The notes beneath the pieces are model-generated. The model was not told the DNA's origin. It made no database searches and was given only the letters and a program-made list of their open reading frames with translations. DNA of 64,000 nucleotides from Pseudomonas fluorescens (lineage in GTDB: Bacteria; Pseudomonadota; Gammaproteobacteria; Pseudomonadales; Pseudomonadaceae), in NCBI RefSeq assembly GCF_005938625.1, contig NZ_VCNJ01000024.1, positions 228,259-292,258 of the forward strand, in the 5' to 3' direction. A program made the translations under genes and the position numbers. Shown piece after piece: positions 50,652 to 59,700 of the stretch. The first letter of the stretch is position 1, and each line of letters starts with the position of its first letter.

Positions 50652-52003
50652 TGACCACCACCTTCAAACAATCCCACAAGCATCTCCGCTATGGTCTCCA
50701 CGGGCACCCCTGAGCCGTAAACATCAAAAGTAATCGTACCCGATGCATGACCCATCACAGCCTGTGCGTATGCCGTAGGGACACCTTTGGCCTGCATCAG
50801 GGAAGCCAACGAGTGACGCAACGAATGAAATACCAAGCCGGGACCAAAGGATTCCCCAAGGGCTGCTGGGATAGCATGTTGGTTTGCCCACTCCCCGGCT
50901 GTCTTGTAGCCAATCTGAGCTAATGAGTCTGACCCACTAAGCTTGCACGCCTCGACGTACCGCAAGAACGCTGCGAGGTCGAACCCGTAAGCACCATCCG
51001 TCAACGGCACCAGTCGCTCACTTCGTTTGTTTTTGATGGATTTCCCTTCGCCTGCTTCGTTGATGTGAATGGCTGTGATGCCTAATGCAAGGGTCTGAAC
51101 ATCGCTTACCGTCAACTGTGAGATTTCGTTCAGACGGCCACCAGTGATTGCCCCGAGGCTCAACAGCCAGCGCTTCCAAGAGGTCTCAGGCATCGTATTG
51201 GAGTAAGCAACCAGCTTGCCTATCTGATCCTGTGTGAATGCCTTACGGCTCGACTCAAGGCCCTTTGTGAGCTTCAATTTTTTGTCGTATGACTTGGATA
51301 TGTGACCATTTTCAACTGACCATGCAAGCACTGCCGACAGCTTAACAAGCAGCTTATTGACCGTTGAGGGCATGCGACCATCTGCAAGACGATCACGCAG
51401 GGCTACGAGGTCAGCCCGTGAGTGAGTCCGCATGTCCAGCTCACCGAGAGCCGCAGAGATTGTCCCGTGGCAAATCTTGGTTTCCTTCAGGGTCGAGGCC
51501 TTCTGGTCCTGCCCACGGTCCGCCAAGTAGAGAGCTGAAAGGTCCTCAAAGGTAGTTGCTGACGCTAATACAGATAGGGACACAGGAGCGTTCGCTACGG
51601 ACTTCAGAGGTCTGACCGAGCCGTCCACAGATCCAGAGCGGCCATCGTGCAAATCGCCCCACACCTGTGCCACGTCGCCATCACGCTCAGACTCAAACAG
51701 CTCCACTGAGACAACACGGAAATGTTCCTTCAGTTCGCTCCATGAAGCCTCTGGGTTCTTCAAATGAAATGCTCTGACGAAGCCTGATAGCTGCTCTGAG
51801 ACATCCATAGCAGCCCTCCTGTTACTGGTCTTGAGAGAAACCGAAGCGAACTCAGTGGTGCTGCCCGTAACCCTAAGACGCATGTAGTAAATCCCGTTGC
51901 GCCTGAAGTGATATGGCTTGGCGAGTCTTGTCGTCGGCCTCACAGGAAAACTGAGGTTTGTAACGGTGTTTGTAACAGCAGGGTGAGCTTCAAGGAGACG
52001 CAT
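50648..52003 (-). CDS. int: tyrosine recombinase (integrase)
   Basis: 451 residues. N-terminal DUF6538-like arm-binding domain (KPYHFRRNGIYYMRLRV, about 29-60), core-binding domain around 150-240 (FEDLSALYLADRGQDQKASTLKE...), then the catalytic domain with Arg in ITGGRLNEISQL, HSLRHSLASLM, MGHASG and the nucleophile Tyr429 in FDVYGSG. It starts 44 bases from the right att core and reads into the element. It should catalyse integration into the LysR 3' end. Confidence 0.95.
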   Translation of the reverse strand: MRLLEAHPAVTNTVTNLSFPVRPTTRLAKPYHFRRNGIYYMRLRVTGSTTEFASVSLKTSNRRAAMDVSEQLSGFVRAFHLKNPEASWSELKEHFRVVSVELFESERDGDVAQVWGDLHDGRSGSVDGSVRPLKSVANAPVSLSVLASATTFEDLSALYLADRGQDQKASTLKETKICHGTISAALGELDMRTHSRADLVALRDRLADGRMPSTVNKLLVKLSAVLAWSVENGHISKSYDKKLKLTKGLESSRKAFTQDQIGKLVAYSNTMPETSWKRWLLSLGAITGGRLNEISQLTVSDVQTLALGITAIHINEAGEGKSIKNKRSERLVPLTDGAYGFDLAAFLRYVEACKLSGSDSLAQIGYKTAGEWANQHAIPAALGESFGPGLVFHSLRHSLASLMQAKGVPTAYAQAVMGHASGTITFDVYGSGVPVETIAEMLVGLFEGGGQ

Positions 52004-52047
52004 GGCGGTTAGCCCCTGTAATCATTGGGTTAACCTGTTTTCCTTGA

Positions 52048-52120
52048 AGTTCTGGATGTACTGCCGGGAGGATCTGAGGAAGTTGAAGCGGATCACCTTG
52101 TTGTGGGATTACATCCGCGA
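52048..52120 (+). repeat. attR: attR core, 73-bp direct repeat
   Basis: Perfect copy of 38761-38833. On the left it borders the integrase leader; on the right it continues into the displaced end of the LysR gene. Confidence 0.95.
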
Positions 52121-52184
52121 GGTGACCGAGCGCAATCAGGGTCTGCTGATGGGGCAGACCGGCGAAATGCAGTTCGCCGACTAG
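52048..52184 (+). pseudogene. displaced original 3' end of the LysR gene
   Basis: Frame encoding FWMYCREDLRKLKRIT...EVTERNQGLLMGQTGEMQFAD then TAG at 52182. Before insertion this was the end of the regulator at 37950. Its last codons overlap the convergent yfiB stop by four bases, which fixes the ancestral gene order LysR-yfiB. Confidence 0.9.
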
Positions 52185-52675
52185 TCGGCGCTCACCACAA
52201 TCGACACCCGGCGGTTTTCCGTGCGACCGGCCGCCGTATCGTTGGACGCCACCGGCTCTTTGCTGCCCAGGCCTTGCAGCTGGATGTTCTCTTGTTTCAT
52301 GCCGACCGTGCCCAGCACGTTAGCGACACTTTTCGCACGACGCAGTGACAGTTGCTGGTTGTACGTCTCTTTGCCCGATGCGTCGGTATGGCCATCAACC
52401 CGCACACGCTCGATGCCGACACCCAGCAGGGCCTTGCCGATGCGTTCGACGATCTCGGTGCTTTGCGGGTTCAGGCTTTCGACGTCGCTGCCAAACAGCA
52501 CCTTGCCGGACAAGCCAAACTCCCAGCCCTCGTCGGTCAGCTCAAAGCCCTGTTGTTTGAGGACCGCGACTTGCGCCGGGGTCAGGCCTTTTTGTGGTGC
52601 AGTCTGGCAACCGGTCAGGGCCAGTACGGCCATCAACAGCACGGCGTAAAAAGATCGAATGGACAGTGTGAACAC
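52181..52675 (-). CDS. yfiB: YfiB, OmpA-like outer-membrane lipoprotein
   Basis: 164 residues with a lipoprotein signal (VLALTGC). A short linker with GFELTDEGWEFGLSGKVLFG precedes the OmpA/MotB peptidoglycan-binding domain (VRVDGHTDASGKETYNQQLSLRRAKSVANVL, GRTENRRVSIVV). In P. aeruginosa YfiB sequesters YfiR at the outer membrane under cell-envelope stress, releasing YfiN. Last gene of the yfiRNB operon; five bases after yfiN. Confidence 0.93.
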   Translation of the reverse strand: MFTLSIRSFYAVLLMAVLALTGCQTAPQKGLTPAQVAVLKQQGFELTDEGWEFGLSGKVLFGSDVESLNPQSTEIVERIGKALLGVGIERVRVDGHTDASGKETYNQQLSLRRAKSVANVLGTVGMKQENIQLQGLGSKEPVASNDTAAGRTENRRVSIVVSAD

Positions 52676-52680
52676 GAGAG

Positions 52681-53949
52681 TCAGCTCCTGGTTTGAACGG
52701 AATCGACCGGGTGCTCCGCCCCAGCCGTGAATTGGGCGCCGCGCGACAGACGCTTGGCTTGATACATCGCCGCATCGGCGGCATCGAGCAAGGCCCCCGG
52801 CGTGACCCCATGATCGGGAAAAACCGCAATGCCGATACTGAGCGAGGTCACGACACTGGTGTCGCCCGGCAGCGCGATCGGCATGTCCATGCTGGCGAGG
52901 ATCTTGTCGGCAATGCGCTCGGCATCTTCGACCTTGTGCAGCGGCGTGAGCAGCACGGCGAACTCGTCACCGCCCAGCCGCGCCACCAGATCCTCTTCGC
53001 GCAACTGCGCACGAACGCGGTTGGCCACCGCCACCAGCACCGCATCACCGGCGGCGTGGCCGAAGTTGTCGTTGATGCCTTTGAAGCGGTCGCTGTCGAG
53101 AAACAACACGGCAACGCGCTCGTCGTGTTTGCTGGCATTGCGCAACGCACGGATCAAGCGCCCTTCGAAAAACGCTCGGTTTGGCAGACCGGTCAGGCTG
53201 TCGTGACTGGCCTGATGAGCGAGGGTTTGGTTTTCGTTTTGCAGATGGGTTTGCCACGACTCCAGTTCGTCGAGCAAGGCGTTGAAGTCATTGCCGAGGT
53301 TGTCGAGTTCGGCGATCTGCGCTGGCGGCACGCGGCGATCCAGCGCGCGTTCGCTGCGGGCGGCGTGGGCCACATTGGCCAGACTGCGCAGAGGACCGGT
53401 GATCGCGCGTAACTGCCGGCGCGCCAGGTAGAGCGCAACCCAAGCGCTGATCGCGGTGCAGAGGATGATCCCCGCCAGACCGCTGAGCAGAAAGCGCATC
53501 AGGCTGCCACCATGGCCGGTGAGCAGCACACGACCGATTTCACGGTCCTGATGCTCGATCGGCAGGCTGACAGGCTTTTCCAGGATGGCGCGAGTGATCT
53601 GCATTTCCAGCTCAGAGAACAACCCGTTTTCCGGGCGTTGCCAATGCGCGAGCAGTTGTCCCTGACTGTCCAGCACCTGGGCGTCAGCGACCTCTTCGGT
53701 GGAAGCAATCAGCGCCAGCGATTCGTTGGCGGCCGTCTTGTCGTTGAACACTACTGCGGCTTCCACGGTGTAGCTGATCGAACGGGCGATCAAGTGCAGG
53801 TTGTGATCGGCGTACACCCGTAAAGCCAGTACGCCTAGCAACGTCAGTGAAACGCTGGCCATCGCCACGCCCACCAGCGCGACCGTCAAATGTCCTCGGC
53901 CAATGACCGAGCCCAGCGTTGGGCGGCTATTCGATCTGAACAGGTTCAT
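52681..53949 (-). CDS. yfiN: YfiN (TpbB), membrane diguanylate cyclase
   Basis: 422 residues. A TM helix near 22-47, a periplasmic CHASE8-type sensor domain, a second TM helix near 152-175, a HAMP linker and a GGDEF domain with intact GGDEF at 326-330. DSLTGLPNRAFFEGRL marks the start of the cyclase. It makes c-di-GMP, driving biofilm and small-colony phenotypes, unless YfiR binds its periplasmic part. Start overlaps the yfiR stop (ATGA). Confidence 0.94.
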   Translation of the reverse strand: MNLFRSNSRPTLGSVIGRGHLTVALVGVAMASVSLTLLGVLALRVYADHNLHLIARSISYTVEAAVVFNDKTAANESLALIASTEEVADAQVLDSQGQLLAHWQRPENGLFSELEMQITRAILEKPVSLPIEHQDREIGRVLLTGHGGSLMRFLLSGLAGIILCTAISAWVALYLARRQLRAITGPLRSLANVAHAARSERALDRRVPPAQIAELDNLGNDFNALLDELESWQTHLQNENQTLAHQASHDSLTGLPNRAFFEGRLIRALRNASKHDERVAVLFLDSDRFKGINDNFGHAAGDAVLVAVANRVRAQLREEDLVARLGGDEFAVLLTPLHKVEDAERIADKILASMDMPIALPGDTSVVTSLSIGIAVFPDHGVTPGALLDAADAAMYQAKRLSRGAQFTAGAEHPVDSVQTRS

Positions 53950-54521
53950 GGCGCCGCCGGTTTGCGACGCGACAATTGCAGCACGCTGGGGTGAATGCGC
54001 ACGCCGCTGCGGGCTACGGAGTCGAGATTGACCTCGAAGGACACTTGCTCATCGCCAACGCGCAGACAGAACAGGCTGCCGACCGTGCATTGATCGCCAC
54101 CCTCGCTGATGCTCAACACCGGGTGACCGATCAGCGAAGCGAACAAGCGAGTGCGTTCATCCGCGGTGAGTTTGCCGATGTACACCGCATCGCATTCGCT
54201 GACGATGGCCGGGTTGTCGGCCAGCAGGCGACGTACGGTGACCGGCCGGCCGGTGGCCTGAGTGGTCCCTTTGACCAGATCGTCGGTGTATTCGGTCGGG
54301 CCGACGATGCACAGGCGCAATTGCGCCGGTTCCACTGGCCAGCGCGCGTAACTGAGAATGCCAAGAACAACCTGCGTGACGGATTTGGCCCGTTGTTCGG
54401 CCATGCCCGTCGGCGCTTGCGGCTGCGCGACAGCTGCACCCGTCAACAACCAGAGCAGACCGACAAGCAACGCGTGCTTGCAGACCACTACGCGCTCTGT
54501 CGCCCAGACAGACACCTTCAT
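53946..54521 (-). CDS. yfiR: YfiR, periplasmic repressor of YfiN
   Basis: 191 residues from the ATG at 54521 (AAGAGAAT upstream). Signal segment ALLVGLLWLLTGAAVA. The mature part carries the DUF4154/YfiR fold: VTQVVLGILSYARWPVEPAQLRLCIVGPTEY, with Cys residues at CIV, SECDAVYIG, GDQCTVG and LFCLRVG that match the redox-active disulfides known in P. aeruginosa YfiR. It inhibits the diguanylate cyclase YfiN in the periplasm. First gene of the operon. Confidence 0.93.
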   Translation of the reverse strand: MKVSVWATERVVVCKHALLVGLLWLLTGAAVAQPQAPTGMAEQRAKSVTQVVLGILSYARWPVEPAQLRLCIVGPTEYTDDLVKGTTQATGRPVTVRRLLADNPAIVSECDAVYIGKLTADERTRLFASLIGHPVLSISEGGDQCTVGSLFCLRVGDEQVSFEVNLDSVARSGVRIHPSVLQLSRRKPAAP

Positions 54522-54640
54522 GCAGGGATTCTCTTGGATCGTAGCGAAATGATGCCGCAACGATAGCACAGCAGTGAAACACCAGCGAGACAGTGACCTC
54601 TGACCGGTTGGTCAGTAAACGCCGCCAATCGCAGGGATTT

Positions 54641-56749
54641 TCACCCCCGAGGCACGGCGCCCTCCTCCAGTTCCAGCATCAGCCCGCTCAGGCGTTTGAC
54701 CCTGCGCTGCACCGCCTCCTCGAACACCCCCGGGCGGGATTCGATCAGGGTGAACCAATGCTTGGCGCGGGTGATGCCGGTGTAGATCAGTTCTTTGGTC
54801 AGCACCGGATTCAAGGCGTCGGGAAGAATCAGCGCTGTGTGGGCAAATTCCGAGCCTTGGGACTTGTGCACCGTCATCGCATAGACGGTTTCGACGTCAT
54901 TGAGGCGGCTCGGCAATACGAAGCGCACACCGCCCTGACCATCGTTGCGCGGGAACGCCACGCGCAACACCGGTTTGCCCGCGTCAGGCCCTTCGCGTTC
55001 GGGCAGCTTGAGGGCGATGCCGATATCGCCGTTCATCAAGCCCAGACCGTAGTCATTGCGGGTCATCAGCACGGGCCGGCCTTCGTACCATTGCTGATCG
55101 TTTTCGATCAGACGTGCTTTGAGCAGCGCGGCGGTGATGCGTTGATTCAGACCTTCGACACCCCACGGTCCCTTGCGTACGGCACACAGCAACTGGAAGG
55201 TGTCGAACGCCTGCAGAACTTCGCGGGCCCAAATGATCCAGTCCGGATGTTCGAGTGGCCGGCCCGCGGGTGGACGCTGATCACGCAGCACAGTCAGGTA
55301 ATGGCGGTAGCCTTGTGGGCCGTCGCCATGTCCCTCAAGCAACAGGCGCTCGAGCTTGTGATCGTGTTCGCCCTTGAGCGGCAGCGAATACACATCGCCG
55401 TAGTGTCCGGCCGTGAGCAACTGGCGCGCTTCATCCGGCAACTGTTGGTTAACCCGACGCGCGAGCTGGCCGATCCCGCTGCCCTCGCCGAAGCGCCGCG
55501 AGTAGCGCAACATCACCACTTGTTGCGCTAACGGGTGGGAGCCATCGACGTCCTCGTGCAAACCGCTATCCTGCAACGACTCACCGCTGACCGACTCCAG
55601 CCACTGTCGGGTCTGCGGGTTGTACCAGCCACCCTCGGCGTCTCGGCACAAATCCCCCAGCACCGCGCCGGCCTCCACAGAGGCCAATTGATCCTTGTCG
55701 CCGAGCAATACCAGTCGAGCATGGGCTGGCAAGGCATCGAGCAGATTGGCCATCATTTCCAGGTCGATCATCGAAGCTTCATCGACCACCAGCACATCCA
55801 GTGGCAGGCGGTTGCCGGCGTGGTGCCGAAAGTGTCGAGTGCCGGGCCGACTTCCCAACAGACGGTGCACGGTGGTGACGTCGCAAGGGATTTTTGCTCG
55901 CACCTCTTCGGTGACTTCCAGTGACTGCACTTGCTGGCTGATGGACTCGGTCAACCGCGCCGCGGCCTTGCCCGTCGGTGCCGCCAGACGAATGCGCAGC
56001 GGGTGACCGGTGGCTACTGCAGGTGCTTGAAGCAGGGCCAGCAAACGCACCACGGTGGTGGTTTTGCCGGTGCCCGGACCGCCGGTGACAATGCTGAAAG
56101 CGCCACGAGTGGCGAGGGCGCAGGCGAGTTTCTGCCAGTCGATCACCTCACCCGGTTTCGCTGATCCGAACAGCTCGTTCAAGCGCTGCGGCAGATCGTC
56201 CGGCGTCGGCTCGACTTGCTGCAGACGCTGACGCAACGCCGTATCGATGCGCCGCTCGTACGTCCAGTAGCGTCGTAGATACAGGCGTTTCCCCGCGATT
56301 ACCAACGGACGTTGTTGTGCTGAATCGCTGCTATCCGCCGAAAGTGCAACCAGAGAGCTGCCCGCCAGAACCTTGCACCAGTGAGCGCCATCAAGCGCCT
56401 CGAGCAATTGCGAAGGTAGCAGCAACACACCACCTTGCACGTCTCCTTCGGGGGGCAGCGACAGAGCGAAGTCAGGCGCTTTCAGGGTTTCATACAGATC
56501 GAGACAGACGTGACCGTGGCCAAGTTGATGGCTGGTCAGGGCGGCCGCGAGCAACACCAGCGGATCCGTATCGCGCTCAAGTTCGTGAAGGAACGCGACG
56601 AATGCTTTGTCCAGCGCTCGCAACCAGCCGCGCTCGACCCACCGGGTCAACAAGACCAAAAGATCATCGGCGCTGGTAAGGGGCGATAACCTCGACAGAC
56701 TGTCAGCAGCCAGCGGCGTAGGGAGCAGATCGGCAAAGGTGCGGCTCAT
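54641..56749 (-). CDS. recD: exodeoxyribonuclease V alpha subunit
   Basis: 702 residues. Walker A is GGPGTGKTTT (223-232), Walker B VVDEASMIDLEMM, and the UvrD-like C-terminal motif is AMTVHKSQGSEFAHT. It is the 5'-3' helicase of RecBCD, needed for processive degradation and Chi response. ATG overlaps the recB stop (ATGA). It is the last gene of recC-recB-recD. Confidence 0.97.
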   Translation of the reverse strand: MSRTFADLLPTPLAADSLSRLSPLTSADDLLVLLTRWVERGWLRALDKAFVAFLHELERDTDPLVLLAAALTSHQLGHGHVCLDLYETLKAPDFALSLPPEGDVQGGVLLLPSQLLEALDGAHWCKVLAGSSLVALSADSSDSAQQRPLVIAGKRLYLRRYWTYERRIDTALRQRLQQVEPTPDDLPQRLNELFGSAKPGEVIDWQKLACALATRGAFSIVTGGPGTGKTTTVVRLLALLQAPAVATGHPLRIRLAAPTGKAAARLTESISQQVQSLEVTEEVRAKIPCDVTTVHRLLGSRPGTRHFRHHAGNRLPLDVLVVDEASMIDLEMMANLLDALPAHARLVLLGDKDQLASVEAGAVLGDLCRDAEGGWYNPQTRQWLESVSGESLQDSGLHEDVDGSHPLAQQVVMLRYSRRFGEGSGIGQLARRVNQQLPDEARQLLTAGHYGDVYSLPLKGEHDHKLERLLLEGHGDGPQGYRHYLTVLRDQRPPAGRPLEHPDWIIWAREVLQAFDTFQLLCAVRKGPWGVEGLNQRITAALLKARLIENDQQWYEGRPVLMTRNDYGLGLMNGDIGIALKLPEREGPDAGKPVLRVAFPRNDGQGGVRFVLPSRLNDVETVYAMTVHKSQGSEFAHTALILPDALNPVLTKELIYTGITRAKHWFTLIESRPGVFEEAVQRRVKRLSGLMLELEEGAVPRG

Positions 56750-59700
56750 AGCAGGACTCCCTGTTCCCAGGCGGGTTCGGTCTTGGGTTCGGGTTTGCCT
56801 TGAAACATTCGGTCGAGACGTTCGATCAGTTCACGGGGCGGACGAACAAAATACACACCGCGACTGTCCGCGCGGGTGCCGCGCAGGAACAGATACAACG
56901 CGCCGCCGACATGCCGGTCGTAGTCATAATCTGGCAGCCGGGCCTTGAGCTGGCGATGCAACGCCAACAGGTACAGCACGTATTGCAGGTCATAGCGGTT
57001 GTCGAGGATCGACTGTTCCATGGCCTGCTCGGTGTAGGCCAGTTCATCCACGCCGAGCCAGTTGGATTTGTAGTCGGCCACGTAGTAACGGCCATTGTGT
57101 TCAAAGGTCAGGTCGATAAAGCCTTTGAACATGCCGTTGAGCTGCACCGGTTCTGCCGCCACGCGGGCCACGCCTCTGTGAGTGTGCTGACGGACCAGTT
57201 CGTCGAGTTTGAGGACATCGACTTTATGGCTGGCGAACCAGAATTCCATCTCGACCCGGTATTGCTTCAGCTGTTCCAGAACAACAGGCGGCTGCCCGCC
57301 TGCAACTGGCAGTGGCGACTTGAGCAGGTGCTGCAGCCAGTCACTCAGGGTGGTGATCCAGCCTTCCCAGCCACGCAAGTTGCAGCGACGGGCGATCGCA
57401 TCTTCCAGCGCCTCGCGGGTAACGGCAAAGCCGTCATCTCCGGCCCATTCCAGCAAACCGTGAAGAAACGTTCCTGGATTGGGGCCACGCGGGAAGCGAT
57501 GGATATCGGCGCCACCGGCAATGATTTCTCGCGGTGCATCGGGGTCCAGGCGTTCGTCATCAAACAGCTTTTGCGCTTGTGGGCTGTCCGGTGCTTCATC
57601 GCTGCCGACACTCAGCACGTCGCTGATGCGCAAAGCACTGTAGGAGGCGATCCACCAGTTTTCGCTGGCCTTGCGCTTGGGCAACAGTGTGGCGCTCAGC
57701 ACGGCGTCATTGCGTGGCGGCTGATAATGCTCGTCGGTGGGTTGCGGCATTTCATCGATGTGGATGGCCGGGCAGTCTTGTTGCAGGTCTTGCAGCCAGC
57801 GTTTCAGCTCGCTGGACTCGCCTAGAGATGCGCCACCACCGAGCAAATAACCCAGCGCAGAAAGGTGCAGTACCGAGCTGTTGTTGTTGCCACGCTTGAG
57901 ATCCGTCACGCCCAACCAACAGGCATGCTGCGCGCGCGTCAGGGCAACGTAGAGCAAGCGCAGGTCTTCGGCCAGACGCTCGTCGTCCGCTTGCGCAATC
58001 AGTTCGGCGGTTGGCTTGAGACTTATCTGAGCCTTCCCCGCGCCGTCGTGGTAATGCAACGGCAAGCGACTGCCATCCACGGGTTTCGCCGAGCAAATGA
58101 ACGGCAGGAACACCAGTGGATACTCCAGGCCTTTGGACTTGTGGATGGTCACGACTTTGACCAGTTGCTCATCACTTTCCAGACGCAGGATCTGTTCTTC
58201 GCCAGCCTGGCCGGACACTGCCAGCAGCTCGGCCAGATGACGAATCAGCGCTTGTTCACCGTCCAGCTCCGCAGCCGCTTGCTGCATCAATTCCGACAGG
58301 TGCAAAAGGTTGGTCAGTACACGCTCGCCATCCGTGCGTGTCATCAAGGTTTGCGGCAGATGGAAGTCATGCAGCAGGCGCCGCAACATCGGCAGCACGC
58401 CTTGTTTGCGCCATAACTCGCGATAGCCACGGAACTGCATGACCCGGGTTTCCCATACCAGCTCGTCCTGGTTCAGACGTTCCAGCTCGGCCAATGGCAG
58501 GTTCAGGGTGATACAGGCCAGAGCGGCTTTCAGGGAACGTTCGACATCCGGTTCGGCACAGGCCTTGAGCCAGGACAACAGGTCATGAGCCTCTTGCGCC
58601 GCGAACACCGAATCCTTGTCCGACAGATAAACACTGCGCACGCCGCGAGCGGCGAGTTCACTGCGTACGGCCTGGGCTTCTTTGCCGTCGCGCACGAGAA
58701 TCGCAATGTCGGACGGCCTCAGACCTCTGAAGTCTTTGCCATCCTGCACGAACCCCGCGTTAGCGCTTTGCCCGCTATTGAGCAGCGCGGTGATTTCGCT
58801 GGCGCACGCGGCGGCCAATTGCTGGCGATAGACCACACCGGACAGTGGCTGGTCGCTGGGCAGGTGCCAGACATTCAACGCTGCGACATCTTGTCCGCCA
58901 ACCTGCAGTTGTTCCCTGCGCCCCTGGGATTCCACGGGCAGGAACGGCACCGGATTGTCGCCGTTTTTCTCCCGGAACAAAAACGCGCCACGGCCCAGCT
59001 CTCGGGACTCGGCGCGTGCGAATACATGATTGACCGCGTTGACCATGCCGTGGCTGGAACGGAAGTTGGTGCCCAGCGTGTGCAGTCGGCCAGTGGTGGC
59101 CTGCCGCGCGCGCAGGTAGGTGTAGATGTCTGCACCGCGAAAAGCGTAGATCGCCTGCTTCGGATCACCGATCAGAAACAGGCCGGTGTCAGGACTGTTG
59201 TCTTCGATGCGATAGATGCTTTCGAAGATCCGGTACTGCACCGGGTCGGTGTCCTGGAATTCGTCGATCAGCGCGACCGGGAACTGCTCTCGAATCAACG
59301 TCGCAAGACGTTCGCCACCGTCGGATTGCAGAGCGGCATCAAGGCGCAACAGCATGTCGTCGAAGCCCATCTCGGCGCGCCGCCGCTTCTCTTCTTCAAA
59401 GCGTGCACCTACCCACTTAGCGGCATGTTGCAGCACAGCGGCATCGGGGGTCGGCAATGCATCGAGGTTCGATTTGAGTGTCGGCATGGCGTCCAGGCCA
59501 GGGTGGCTCGGGGCCTGACCTTTCCACGCTTCGGCCATGCCGTCGGGGGTCAGTCGGGTGAAACCGGTGCCGATATCCAGTTGCTCCAGGGACTCGTCTT
59601 CGGCCCATGCCTTGAGCTTTTCAAACCAGGGTTCGAAGTAACGCGCCTGCATCTTGCGCCCGTCTACGGATTTGCTCGCAACACCTTGATGGCAGATGGC

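Larger units (their letters stand above)
38761..52120. mobile_element. 13.3-kb integrated element related to T7-like podoviruses (satellite or reduced prophage)
   Basis: Bounded by a perfect 73-bp direct repeat in the 3' end of a LysR gene. A tyrosine recombinase gene lies next to the right copy and reads inward. Contents on the minus strand from right to left: integrase, gp2.5-like SSB fusion, two small unknown genes, a BRO-N antirepressor, an HNH endonuclease, gp16-, gp13-, gp14- and gp19.5-like genes. Two plus-strand genes (HNH-like and putative abortive infection) are inserted as AT-rich cargo. No capsid, portal, tail, terminase, lysis, DNA polymerase or RNA polymerase gene is present. 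All recognised T7-like frames are intact. Confidence 0.9.

Noticed and set aside
38761..52120. Possibility that the element is an ICE or genomic island
   Set aside because: No relaxase, type IV secretion or plasmid-type replication gene is visible; the recognisable genes are phage T7-like.
52002..52184. 60-residue open frame reading through attR
   Set aside because: Its start lies in the integrase leader; only the part after 52048 is meaningful, as the displaced LysR end. It is listed as a pseudogene.
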